32,327 nt of DNA from contig NZ_JALEGS010000072.1 of the NCBI RefSeq assembly GCF_022763345.1, positions 1 through 32,327 of the forward strand. The letters run 5' to 3'. Under the pieces are notes generated by a model. That model ran no database searches. It saw nothing but the letters and a program-made list of their open reading frames with translations, and was not told the DNA's origin. This document shows, piece by piece, positions 1 to 6,936 of the stretch. The DNA is from Phaeodactylibacter sp. GTDB lineage: Bacteria; Bacteroidota; Bacteroidia; Chitinophagales; Saprospiraceae. The translations under genes and the position numbers were made by a program. Position 1 is the stretch's first letter, and the number at the start of each line of letters is the position of its first letter.

Positions 1-56
1 AGTATCTCGTCGGCAACTTGTTCTAGCTCGCTCGGGGTGGGGGTTGGCTTCTTCAT
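1..56 (-). CDS. Unidentified protein, N-terminus only (runs off the window)
   Basis: An ATG at 56 on the minus strand opens a frame that stays open to the window edge and begins MKKPTPTPSELEQVADEI. Only 18 residues are visible, so no family can be assigned. The upstream 170 bp are AT-rich, with a TATCTTTA box (one base off TAnnTTTG) just before the start and a 7-bp inverted repeat (ACTTGTG/CACAAGT, 73-79 and 96-102) that could be an operator. It lies downstream of the NHLP precursor genes on the same strand, so it could be part of the peptide cluster. That is position only. Confidence 0.4.
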   Translation of the reverse strand, partial: MKKPTPTPSELEQVADEI

Positions 57-229
57 ACTTTAAAGATAGCTAACTTGTGCAATTTGTTATACACACACAA
101 GTAGGGGATATCTTATATTTAAGGTAAATTACTGCGATATAGTTATGCTTGAGTCAGCATTTGTCTATGGTTTAGCCTTGAAAAATAGGAAAATCCCGAA
201 TCCTGGCTTGTAGGACCATTGCAAAGGTG

Positions 230-583
230 CTACGACAAGTGATCTTTGATTAGATTTGCTGCTAAATAAATACAGCATCCTAACAAAATTGAAGCGCCTA
301 GGTCTCCACCTACAATCATTTCTAACTGCTCTTCTGTTAGCTCCATGTCAGAAGTAGGCTGTCTAGGAATGTTGATGTAGTTGTAGGAGTTGTCTGTCTG
401 GTCATTGACTACAATCCGATAACCATCCGGAAGATTTAGCTTCTTACCTGTAAAAGACTCCAACGCTTCTTGGGGGCTTGCCACTAATCTTTGCTTAAAC
501 GCCTCATCGTCCCAGCATTTTTTGATTATTGACTCCAAAAACAGCTTGCCTTCCTGTTGTTTGTTACTTAATTTCATTTTCAA
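230..583 (-). CDS. NHLP-leader RiPP/bacteriocin-type precursor peptide 1
   Basis: A 117-residue precursor. Residues 1-93 form a long acidic leader ending in EEQLEMIVGG, the double-glycine site read by C39 peptidases; the core is about 24 residues, starts DLGASILLGCCIYLAANLI and is hydrophobic with a Cys-Cys pair. The leader has the nitrile-hydratase alpha-like pattern of the NHLP family: a helix rich in W/F/K (LESIIKKCWDDEAFKQRLV), SPQEALESFTG, LNLPDGYRIVVNDQTD, then YINIPRQP. It aligns along its length with the peptide encoded at 707-1051, while the cores differ. Expected fate, from the family: leader binding and cleavage by the NHLP exporter encoded at 10963-13176, then secretion. No modifying enzyme is seen nearby, so the core may be exported unmodified or modified by an enzyme outside the window. 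The hydrophobic core could act on membranes; that is inference. Confidence 0.85.
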   Translation of the reverse strand: MKMKLSNKQQEGKLFLESIIKKCWDDEAFKQRLVASPQEALESFTGKKLNLPDGYRIVVNDQTDNSYNYINIPRQPTSDMELTEEQLEMIVGGDLGASILLGCCIYLAANLIKDHLS

Positions 584-644
584 TTGATTTAAAATACTGA
601 TTAAAGAATAGTTTTACCTAATAAGATTGTATAATCGTATACTG

Positions 645-652
645 CAAATATA
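645..652 (-). promoter_or_regulatory. Bacteroidota -7 box for precursor 1
   Basis: TATATTTG on the minus strand is an exact match to TAnnTTTG. It lies about 60 bases before the ATG at 583, which gives a leader of roughly 55 bases. A TTTTG about 24 bases further upstream is a somewhat distant -33 element. Precursor 1 therefore probably has its own promoter and does not depend on read-through from precursor 2. Confidence 0.5.
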
Positions 653-706
653 TCCTACACACGCTCGAAAAAATGCCAAAAAACTTTCATTTAGCAACTT
701 TTGTAA

Positions 707-1051
707 CTAAGGGCGGATGCATGTAGCAAACCGCTGCAATTCATCAGGCATTAAAGAAATTATAGCTCCCCCCACAATCCCCTCCAGCTGCTCATCCGAA
801 AGCTCCATCTCTCCCATATCAGGCATAACCGGTAGGTTCAAATACACCTTGGAAGCATCTGTCTGATCATAAACCTCCAGGGTCTTTCCCTCCGGTAGCA
901 CAATCCGCGCCCCAGTCAGGCGCTCAATTTCCTCCACGGGGCTTTGGATCAGCCGCTTTCGGAACTCTGGATCCTTCCAAGCTTTTTGCAGTACCTCGTA
1001 CAGTACTTTCTGTTCACTTTTCATGGCTTGGTTATTTGTGCTTTGTTTCAT
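707..1051 (-). CDS. NHLP-leader RiPP/bacteriocin-type precursor peptide 2
   Basis: A 114-residue precursor related to the one at 230-583. The leader, residues 1-95, contains VLYEVLQKAWKDPEFRKRLI, SPVEEIERLTGARIVLPEGKTLEVYDQTD and LNLPVMPD, and ends DEQLEGIVGG. The core is about 19 residues: AIISLMPDELQRFATCIRP, more polar than core 1, with one Cys and a free C-terminal Pro. Conserved leader plus divergent core is what is known for NHLP families exported by one shared transporter. Met10 (AMKSEQ) is an alternative start that would line up better with precursor 1. The two genes are 123 bp apart and each has a TAnnTTTG box, so they look separately promoted. Confidence 0.85.
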   Translation of the reverse strand: MKQSTNNQAMKSEQKVLYEVLQKAWKDPEFRKRLIQSPVEEIERLTGARIVLPEGKTLEVYDQTDASKVYLNLPVMPDMGEMELSDEQLEGIVGGAIISLMPDELQRFATCIRP

Positions 1052-1105
1052 TCGTTGATGTAAAATTAAGGGCTGGCGAACTGATGAAAATGCCTAAAAA
1101 ACGGT

Positions 1106-1134
1106 CAAAAATACTTTTCTGTAAAACCGTGAAA
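1106..1134 (-). promoter_or_regulatory. Bacteroidota -33/-7 promoter for precursor 2
   Basis: On the minus strand TTTC (1131-1134) is followed after 17 bases by TATTTTTG (1106-1113), an exact TAnnTTTG match. Transcription would begin near 1099, leaving a leader of roughly 48 bases before the ATG at 1051. The box lies in the 95-bp gap between the AraC-type regulator gene and the precursor gene. Confidence 0.5.
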
Positions 1135-1146
1135 ATAAATCCTCAC

Positions 1147-1830
1147 TCAACTCAGCAGCTCCTTCGGCATCACACCAAATTCCTTCTTAAAAAGCCGCGA
1201 AAAATAGTAAGGGTCGCGTATGCCAACCGCCTGAGCAATTTCGTTTACGGTCTTATAAGCATAGTTTTTCAGCAGCGTTCTGGCTTTATAAAGCCTCAGA
1301 TTGCGGATGTAGCGGTTGGGCGTTAGGCCGGTATGCTTCTCCACGATGCGGAAGAGCTGCCGCTGACTGACGGCTAACTCCTCTGCCAGCCAAGAGACGC
1401 TCAGGAAGGAAGCATCAAGGTGGTCTAAAATGGTGGCTTCCAGATCCATGAGCCATTCCAGGTCGGCCTGGGCCACGGGGTTGGCGGACTGGCTGTCATC
1501 CCCGGACAGGAATTCCTGCCGTTTAGAAAGGGCCTCCGCATCAAATTGAAAGAGCTCGGGATATTTAAATTTATCCTGTACTTCCACTTTGATCAGCTTT
1601 TGACGCTCAATCTCCAAGATATTTTGGATCAACATCTCTAGCTGTTCGCTGCTTTCCAGCATAATGGTGGAAACCCGGTTGGTCTCAGCGTCTTTTTGCT
1701 GTGTACGGGTTTGTATATACCGTGTTAGCCGAACGATTTCATCAAGAGGTTTCTGGATATGGCTGGCAATCTGAGAAAGCACAGCTTCAGACTCCCAGTT
1801 AATATTTGTATTAGCAATCGCTTGATTCAT
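1147..1830 (-). CDS. AraC-family regulator with HisKA-like N-terminal helix region
   Basis: A 227-residue protein. The C-terminal ~100 residues (128-227) are an AraC/HTH_18 DNA-binding domain: LSVSWLAEELAVSQRQLFRIVEKHTGLTP forms the first helix-turn-helix, and TVNEIAQAVGIRDPYYFSRLFKKEFGVMP the second, with the family signature at 196-220. This layout resembles the C-terminus of hybrid two-component sensors. Residues 15-80 are helical and contain ASHIQKPLDEIVRLTRYI, which recalls a histidine-kinase dimerisation box (SHELRTPL) but is one residue shorter. There is no ATPase or receiver domain. It may be a fragment of a hybrid sensor reused as a dimeric regulator. It lies 95 bp upstream of precursor 2 on the same strand and is a plausible local activator of the peptide genes; its ligand is unknown. 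Confidence 0.8.
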   Translation of the reverse strand: MNQAIANTNINWESEAVLSQIASHIQKPLDEIVRLTRYIQTRTQQKDAETNRVSTIMLESSEQLEMLIQNILEIERQKLIKVEVQDKFKYPELFQFDAEALSKRQEFLSGDDSQSANPVAQADLEWLMDLEATILDHLDASFLSVSWLAEELAVSQRQLFRIVEKHTGLTPNRYIRNLRLYKARTLLKNYAYKTVNEIAQAVGIRDPYYFSRLFKKEFGVMPKELLS

Positions 1831-1972
1831 GGCACTTTGTGTTTTGACAATGAGCTTGCCCGGCGGCAGATTACCACTGGCAAGGGCAAAAAATGGCCAG
1901 AGGAGCCGTATGCAGATTGTTAACCTACACTACCTCTCCATACCTGAAGAACGCCACCTTGCTAAATAAAAA

Positions 1973-2386
1973 TTACAGATTGATGCGGACAGAGACGAGG
2001 CTCTCGGTCAGCGTTACTTTGTAGTTACCTTTAGGTAAATGAATGGGCCTGCCCATGAACTCCGGACTGGCATTATAATCCTCTTCCAGCTGGAAGTACC
2101 CGCTGCCGAAGTGCTTTCGGAAAGCATACGGGCTCAAAGAGCTGCGGGGGAAGGAAAGCTCAAAGTAATCGTTTTCCTTAAGGCTGGCTAATCCGTAGAG
2201 CCGGTTCTCTGCCTTACTGGTATCGTAGCCCAGAAAGTTATTGGTGCAGGCGTTTTCCATTTTGCAGATACCCAGGTTCTTACACTCTGCGGTTGGTCGC
2301 CCCAGGACTACCTCAGCAAAGGTTTGCTGAACAACTGGCTCCGTTTGCACCGGGCGAGCTTTGAATTTAGACGTTTTAACAGTCAT
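1973..2386 (-). CDS. Small Cys-containing protein of unknown function
   Basis: A 137-residue protein I do not recognise. There is no signal peptide or membrane segment. Residues 35-47 hold three evenly spaced cysteines (C35, C41, C47; CX5CX5C) in ECKNLGICKMENACTNNF, which might bind metal or form disulfides. The rest is mixed polar and aromatic, with a predicted beta-rich C-terminus (NYKVTLTESLVSVRINL). It is the first gene of the minus-strand run that leads to the AraC regulator and the two NHLP precursors, with a 142-bp gap before the regulator. The start ATG at 2386 is preceded by the AT-rich leader usual for Bacteroidota. A role in peptide production is inferred from position only. Confidence 0.65.
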   Translation of the reverse strand: MTVKTSKFKARPVQTEPVVQQTFAEVVLGRPTAECKNLGICKMENACTNNFLGYDTSKAENRLYGLASLKENDYFELSFPRSSLSPYAFRKHFGSGYFQLEEDYNASPEFMGRPIHLPKGNYKVTLTESLVSVRINL

Positions 2387-2424
2387 TTTTGAATCGTTTT
2401 AATCTTATCTAATTTTTAAAATTC

Positions 2425-2437
2425 AGCTTTTAAAGCT
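2425..2437. repeat. 13-bp palindrome upstream of the Cys-containing protein gene
   Basis: AGCTTTTAAAGCT is a perfect odd palindrome about 40 bases upstream of the start at 2386. It sits where an operator for the minus-strand gene could lie. AT-rich DNA gives such palindromes by chance, so this is only a candidate. Confidence 0.25.
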
Positions 2438-2556
2438 CAAATGATTCATCAATAATTATATTATCAGATTTTATTTTTGGTAAAGAATCATTTTTTGGAA
2501 AAATAATTTTTGAAACAAATATTGGTGTTTCCTGTGTCAAGATTAAAAGGGTGTAC

Positions 2557-2792
2557 ATAGCGGTTAGTTTAGGTTAATTTATGTATTTAAGCATAGTCAA
2601 TTCAAAAAGTACAAGCACGATCTAATGGTACCCTGTATGGGATCCGTTATTAGATGTAAAACGAGGCATTATTCTTAAATATGTGTATGCAGGCCCTTGT
2701 GTAATACTTGAAACGCGTGAATACTGTGCATATTTAAGCGTTGATTTGGCTGTGCAGGGAGCGGTATACATGCTTGCCGACTAAACCGCTAT
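2557..2792. repeat. 236-bp segment with near-identical terminal inverted repeats and nested hairpins
   Basis: The gene-free gap between divergent genes (2387-3195) holds a block bounded by ATAGCGGTTAGT (2557-2568) and ACTAAACCGCTAT (2780-2792), inverted copies that differ by one missing T. Inside are two further inverted repeats: ATCTAAT/ATTAGAT (2620-2655), whose inner GG..CCC/GGG..CC bases pair again, and CTTAAATATG/CATATTTAAG (2674-2738), perfect over 10 bp. A shorter AGCGGT/ACCGCT pair lies at 2760-2790. There is no ORF of note and no clear target-site duplication. It could be a small MITE-like element, a structured RNA or a complex operator. Confidence 0.45.
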
Positions 2793-3045
2793 TTGACCAA
2801 GGGCTATCTTTGCGGTTGGCTTCTAAGACGAAGCATGCTTAGATGTACTTTACAACTTATATAACAAATATATAATCGATTTACAGGCAACACAATGACA
2901 GAATCAGCAAGATCGTCAGATCAAAATTAACACCCCATAGCCGTTTATTCACTTCAACACACTGACAACCAAACACTTAATCAATAAAAATCCTAAATAC
3001 TATCACTTAATAAATATTTATATATAAAAAAACAACCTAAATACT

Positions 3046-3053
3046 TATCTTTG
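3046..3053 (+). promoter_or_regulatory. Bacteroidota -7 box for the helical-repeat protein gene
   Basis: TATCTTTG matches TAnnTTTG exactly in the AT-rich gap upstream of the plus-strand gene that begins at 3196. No good -33 TTTG is seen at the usual distance. A start here would leave a leader of about 135 bases. Confidence 0.35.
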
Positions 3054-3195
3054 ATATAAACAAGCTTTCGCAACTTTTTATTTTTAAAACAAATCTCAAC
3101 TAGCAAAAAAATTACGAATTAAACAGCTCTCTTGATTTTTCATTTGATGTCAGTCAAGCCCGTCCCGATTGAAACCGCATAAAGCTCTATCTAGT

Positions 3196-4731
3196 ATGGA
3201 AGAACTACGTGAATTAGTCTATATCCTTACCCAAACCGCTGCTCAGGATGCCAGCCTCACTACAACCTATTTTGGAGGCAACGGCTCCAAAATGCAGCAA
3301 CTATTCGATACTATTCAGAAAGGGGAAGTAGCGAGTGACCTGGAAGCAACTGAGCTGATTTACGGCGAGCAGCGGGTAAGTAATAAGTATCGCAACCTTA
3401 AATACGAATTAAAAAAAAGACTGGTTGATGCTTTGCTCCTGGTCAAGTCAGGTGGTGGGAAAGACCGGAACGAAGCTTACTATCAGTGTTGGAAGGAATG
3501 GGCGGCCTGTCAGATCCTCATCGAGCGGTCAGCCCGGACCTCCGCTAAAGCGATTGCCCAGCGGTTGCTGCGCAAAGCTATTCAGCATGATTTCCTCAGC
3601 CTTATCGTCAATATCGCTCTTTTCCTGCGCAACCACTATGCCCTCCGAGAAAAAAACCGGGAAAGATTTGAGTATTACGATGAACTCTACAAGCGCTACC
3701 GGCAGGAAGAAGCTTACAATAACCTGGCCCATAAATACTACATGAAGCTTGTACTTGACCACGCTCAGGATAGCGTAATCGCAAACCCCCAAATAGAGGC
3801 GGATGCCCGGAAGTACCTCGAAGAACTCACCCCTCTGAAGGAAAAGGCTACGAATGTCAAATTCTACTACTACCTATATCAGGTGCAGCTACTGGGAAAA
3901 ATGGGGGTGTTTAATTATCAGGAAGCCAAGGGCATCTGTGCAGAAGCTATAGCCTACCTTGATCAGAGCAACTTTGAATTTAAAGGAGGCGCCCTAAACT
4001 TCCTGCTAAATAAACTGGTATGCCATATACAACTGGGAGAGTTTGAAGAAGGAAAAAAAACAGCCATCACCTGTAGTGAATTAGTGGAAGAGGGAACCTT
4101 CAACTGGTTTAAAACGCAGGAGTACCTTTTCCTTCTTTCCGCACATACTAAAAACTATCAGAGTGCCTACGATAGTTACTATGAAGTGGTCAATCACCCG
4201 CGGTATGATGCCTACGCTATCCTGCACGAAACCTGGTCGTTGTACAAAATGCACCTGCACTTCCTGTACCTGCTGGGCAAATTTGAACTAGCTCCCGGCG
4301 ACCGGTCTTTCTCTAAGGTGCGGCTCGGAAAATTCCTGAACGAAATCCCCTCTTTTGCTAAAGACAAACAGGGCATGAATATTCCGGTCCTGATCATACA
4401 GATGGCTTTCCTAATCTTGCAACACAAATACGACCCTGCTGTCGAACGCATAGACGCGCTCAACAAATACTGCGACCGCTACCTGAAGAGCAACGACCCA
4501 AACTTCCGTTGCAACTGCTTCATAAAAATGCTGCTGGAAATCCCTAAATCTGCCTTTCATCGAAACGGAGCGGAGCGCAGAGCGCAAAAATACCTGAAGC
4601 GCATGAAAACAACTGCTATCAACTTCAGCAATCAGGCCCATGAGCTTGAAATTTTGCCCTTTGAAGATTTTTGGCACCTTATTTTGCAAACTTTAGATAA
4701 TAAATTCCACAAGGTTAGGCGCTTGTCGTAA
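3196..4731 (+). CDS. Large alpha-helical (TPR-like) protein of unknown function
   Basis: A 511-residue soluble protein from the ATG at 3196; an in-frame TTG at 3169 would add nine residues. I chose the ATG because MEELRELVYILTQ resembles the N-termini I recall for a Bacteroidota family of large helical proteins often present in several copies per genome. The sequence is almost all helix, with repeated aromatic/Leu patterns like TPR arrays (for example LNFLLNKLVCHIQLGEFEEGKKTAITCSELV, and YLFLLSAHTKNYQSAYDSYYEVV at about 320-345). There is no signal peptide, membrane segment or catalytic motif. It is convergent with the adenylate cyclase gene, with a 33-bp gap and no clear terminator. Its position between precursors and exporter may be chance. 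Confidence 0.75.
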   Translation: MEELRELVYILTQTAAQDASLTTTYFGGNGSKMQQLFDTIQKGEVASDLEATELIYGEQRVSNKYRNLKYELKKRLVDALLLVKSGGGKDRNEAYYQCWKEWAACQILIERSARTSAKAIAQRLLRKAIQHDFLSLIVNIALFLRNHYALREKNRERFEYYDELYKRYRQEEAYNNLAHKYYMKLVLDHAQDSVIANPQIEADARKYLEELTPLKEKATNVKFYYYLYQVQLLGKMGVFNYQEAKGICAEAIAYLDQSNFEFKGGALNFLLNKLVCHIQLGEFEEGKKTAITCSELVEEGTFNWFKTQEYLFLLSAHTKNYQSAYDSYYEVVNHPRYDAYAILHETWSLYKMHLHFLYLLGKFELAPGDRSFSKVRLGKFLNEIPSFAKDKQGMNIPVLIIQMAFLILQHKYDPAVERIDALNKYCDRYLKSNDPNFRCNCFIKMLLEIPKSAFHRNGAERRAQKYLKRMKTTAINFSNQAHELEILPFEDFWHLILQTLDNKFHKVRRLS

Positions 4732-4764
4732 ACCTATACGGATCTGCAATAAAGGCGCCATCAT

Positions 4765-6936
4765 CTATTTTTTGGTAAATTGCCAGGTACCGTCCCATCC
4801 ACTTTGGGGCGGGCAGGCCTTAAATTCGGAACAGCGCTCCAAAAATAACTGTGAAGGGCGGTCGTGCTCATCAAATAACAGTGCCTTCTTAAAGGCCAGC
4901 TCGGCAGACCGGAAGTTCTTTTGACGGTAAAGCTGTAGCCCTTCTGCGTAAAAGTCAAGTAGCCGCCGCCCGTCATCACAGGGCTGCTCACCGGGCAGAC
5001 TGGCCAGGGTATAGATGGTTACCGGTTCGTCTTTGCCCTTAGCCTTGATGCAATCCAGCTCACGCCAATGGTAAGCACCGCTTAATTGGTGATAAGTATC
5101 CTCACAAACCAGAATATGCACGCCGTAGAACTTAGTCAGCCCTTCCAGCCGGGAGGCCAGGTTAACGGCATCGCCAATTACGGTGTATTCAAACCTTTTG
5201 GTAGAGCCAATGTTTCCGGCAATCACATCGCCGGTAGCAATGCCAATACCCATACCCAACTGATATTTGAGGTGCGTGATATCGCCCACGCGGTGCAAAT
5301 TCCGGATCATGCTGACCCCAGCCTGCAGGGCATTATCTGCGTCGCGCTCAGTATTGTACGGAATGCCAAAGGTCGCCATAATGGCATCACCAATGAGTTT
5401 GTCGAGCACACCGTTATGCTCGAATACGTAGTCGACCATAACATCAAAGTAGCGGTTCAGGAAGTTGACCACTTCAATGGCCTCCAGCTTTTCGGTAAGC
5501 GAAGTGAAGTTGCGAAGGTCGCTAAACAGGATACTGCACCGGGTGTATTCACCATTGAAAAGCGATAAATCGTCGTTGTTGATGATCTCATTGATGACGT
5601 GCTGCGGCAAATAGCGGTTGAGGTTCTCTTTGACCCGCTCTTCTGAAGTAATATCCCGGATAACGTTAATGACCCCTATACTTTCTCCCTCAGGGTTCTT
5701 CATCGGCAGAGCATTAAAATTCAGTACCAGTTTTTTGTTGTAAAGGTTGGTACTTTCAATGTTCAGCTTTTCGAATTTCTCGCCCGATCGCATAGTGTAG
5801 TCGGTATAGCCCAGAAAATCATAGTATTTAGCCGCTAAATCGTGGTAGTCCTGCCCGATAAGCTCTTCTGCACGGACACCCAGAATATCGCAGCACCGCT
5901 TGTTGACGGTCTTAACCCGGCCGTCCTTTTCAATCGTCAGTATGCCGTTGTCCAGATTTTCGAACAGAATATCCAGGTAATTCTTAATGGTGCTGATTTC
6001 CTCGAACAATGTAGAGTTCTGAATAGCAACACTAATCTGAGAGGCAAATCCATTAAGGATAAACAAATCCTGTGTCGTAAAAGCCCCCTCTTTCTTGTTG
6101 ATCGACTGAATCACACCGATGACTTCACGGTTGGCGTTGAAGACAGGGATGCTGATAATGGATTGGGTCCGGTAGCCCATTTTACGGTCTACTGACTGAT
6201 CAAAATTGGGGTTGCGATAGGGATCATTTTCGATAAGCGGTTGCCGGGATTTAGCCACACTGTAAGCCAGCCCCTTATTCGTTTTGATGATTTGAGTCCC
6301 CAATCCTTCTCCAAATTTGGTCCAGAGCACGTCTTCTTCCTGATCGAGCAGGAAGAAACTGCTGCGGTCAGAACGTGTGATTTCAGAAGCCTTGGTAATG
6401 ATCATTTTAATCAAGCTACTGAGGTCTAGCTTGGAGTTGATAGAAGAGGACACCCGGAGCAGGGTAGCAATGTCATTCTTAATGGCTTCTGCAGAAGCGT
6501 AAAGCTGTGCGTTTTTAATGGCGAGTGCCACCGCATCAGAAAAGCTCTGCAGAATCGTAACGTCCCTCTGATTGAAACCGCCTTGTTTCTTATTCAGGGA
6601 CTGAATCACCCCAATGATCTCCTGTGCTTCATTTCGAATGGGTACACAAACCACTTTTTGTGTTGTGTATCCGGTTATCTCATCGAAATAAGCATTGAAG
6701 TATTGGTTTTGCGATACATCGTTGACCACCTCGGGCTGCCCCTTTCGGGCGCAACGCCCCGCGATGCCACTGCTCAAAGGCATTGTAATCAGGTTGTCCT
6801 CAATTCCCTGAGAGACCAGGCTGTTTAGGGTGTGGTCCGTATCATTAATCAGAAAAACCGTGCTGCGCTCGGCATCCACTGCCAAAGTGATATTGCTTAG
6901 GATGGTATTGATTTCGTAAAGCATTTCCGTTCTCAT
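4765..6936 (-). CDS. Class III adenylate cyclase, GAF-GAF-PAS-cyclase-TPR (CyaB1-like)
   Basis: A 723-residue cytosolic signalling enzyme predicted to make cAMP. Domains: GAF-A (about 7-143), GAF-B (170-310), PAS (318-430), class III cyclase (462-645) and a short TPR-like tail (655-705) ending GWDGTWQF. The order matches Anabaena CyaB1, whose GAF domains bind cAMP and stimulate the enzyme. Both GAFs here keep an NK..F..D pattern (NKKQGGFNQRD, NKKEGAFTTQD), which is close to the cyclic-nucleotide GAF motif NKFDE. All catalytic positions are present: metal-binding D473 and D517, base-specifying K513 and T585 (the Lys/Thr pair of CyaB1-type adenylate cyclases), and N592 and R596. The start codon overlaps the stop of the upstream HExxH gene (ATGA), so the two are translationally coupled and this is the last gene of the NHLP export operon. 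GAF-A is slightly short at its N-terminus. Adenylate rather than guanylate cyclase is inferred from K513/T585. Confidence 0.9.
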   Translation of the reverse strand: MRTEMLYEINTILSNITLAVDAERSTVFLINDTDHTLNSLVSQGIEDNLITMPLSSGIAGRCARKGQPEVVNDVSQNQYFNAYFDEITGYTTQKVVCVPIRNEAQEIIGVIQSLNKKQGGFNQRDVTILQSFSDAVALAIKNAQLYASAEAIKNDIATLLRVSSSINSKLDLSSLIKMIITKASEITRSDRSSFFLLDQEEDVLWTKFGEGLGTQIIKTNKGLAYSVAKSRQPLIENDPYRNPNFDQSVDRKMGYRTQSIISIPVFNANREVIGVIQSINKKEGAFTTQDLFILNGFASQISVAIQNSTLFEEISTIKNYLDILFENLDNGILTIEKDGRVKTVNKRCCDILGVRAEELIGQDYHDLAAKYYDFLGYTDYTMRSGEKFEKLNIESTNLYNKKLVLNFNALPMKNPEGESIGVINVIRDITSEERVKENLNRYLPQHVINEIINNDDLSLFNGEYTRCSILFSDLRNFTSLTEKLEAIEVVNFLNRYFDVMVDYVFEHNGVLDKLIGDAIMATFGIPYNTERDADNALQAGVSMIRNLHRVGDITHLKYQLGMGIGIATGDVIAGNIGSTKRFEYTVIGDAVNLASRLEGLTKFYGVHILVCEDTYHQLSGAYHWRELDCIKAKGKDEPVTIYTLASLPGEQPCDDGRRLLDFYAEGLQLYRQKNFRSAELAFKKALLFDEHDRPSQLFLERCSEFKACPPQSGWDGTWQFTKK

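Noticed and set aside
1036..1326. Plus-strand frame of 96 codons
   Set aside because: Antisense to the AraC-family DNA-binding domain and the precursor 2 promoter; no protein-like composition.
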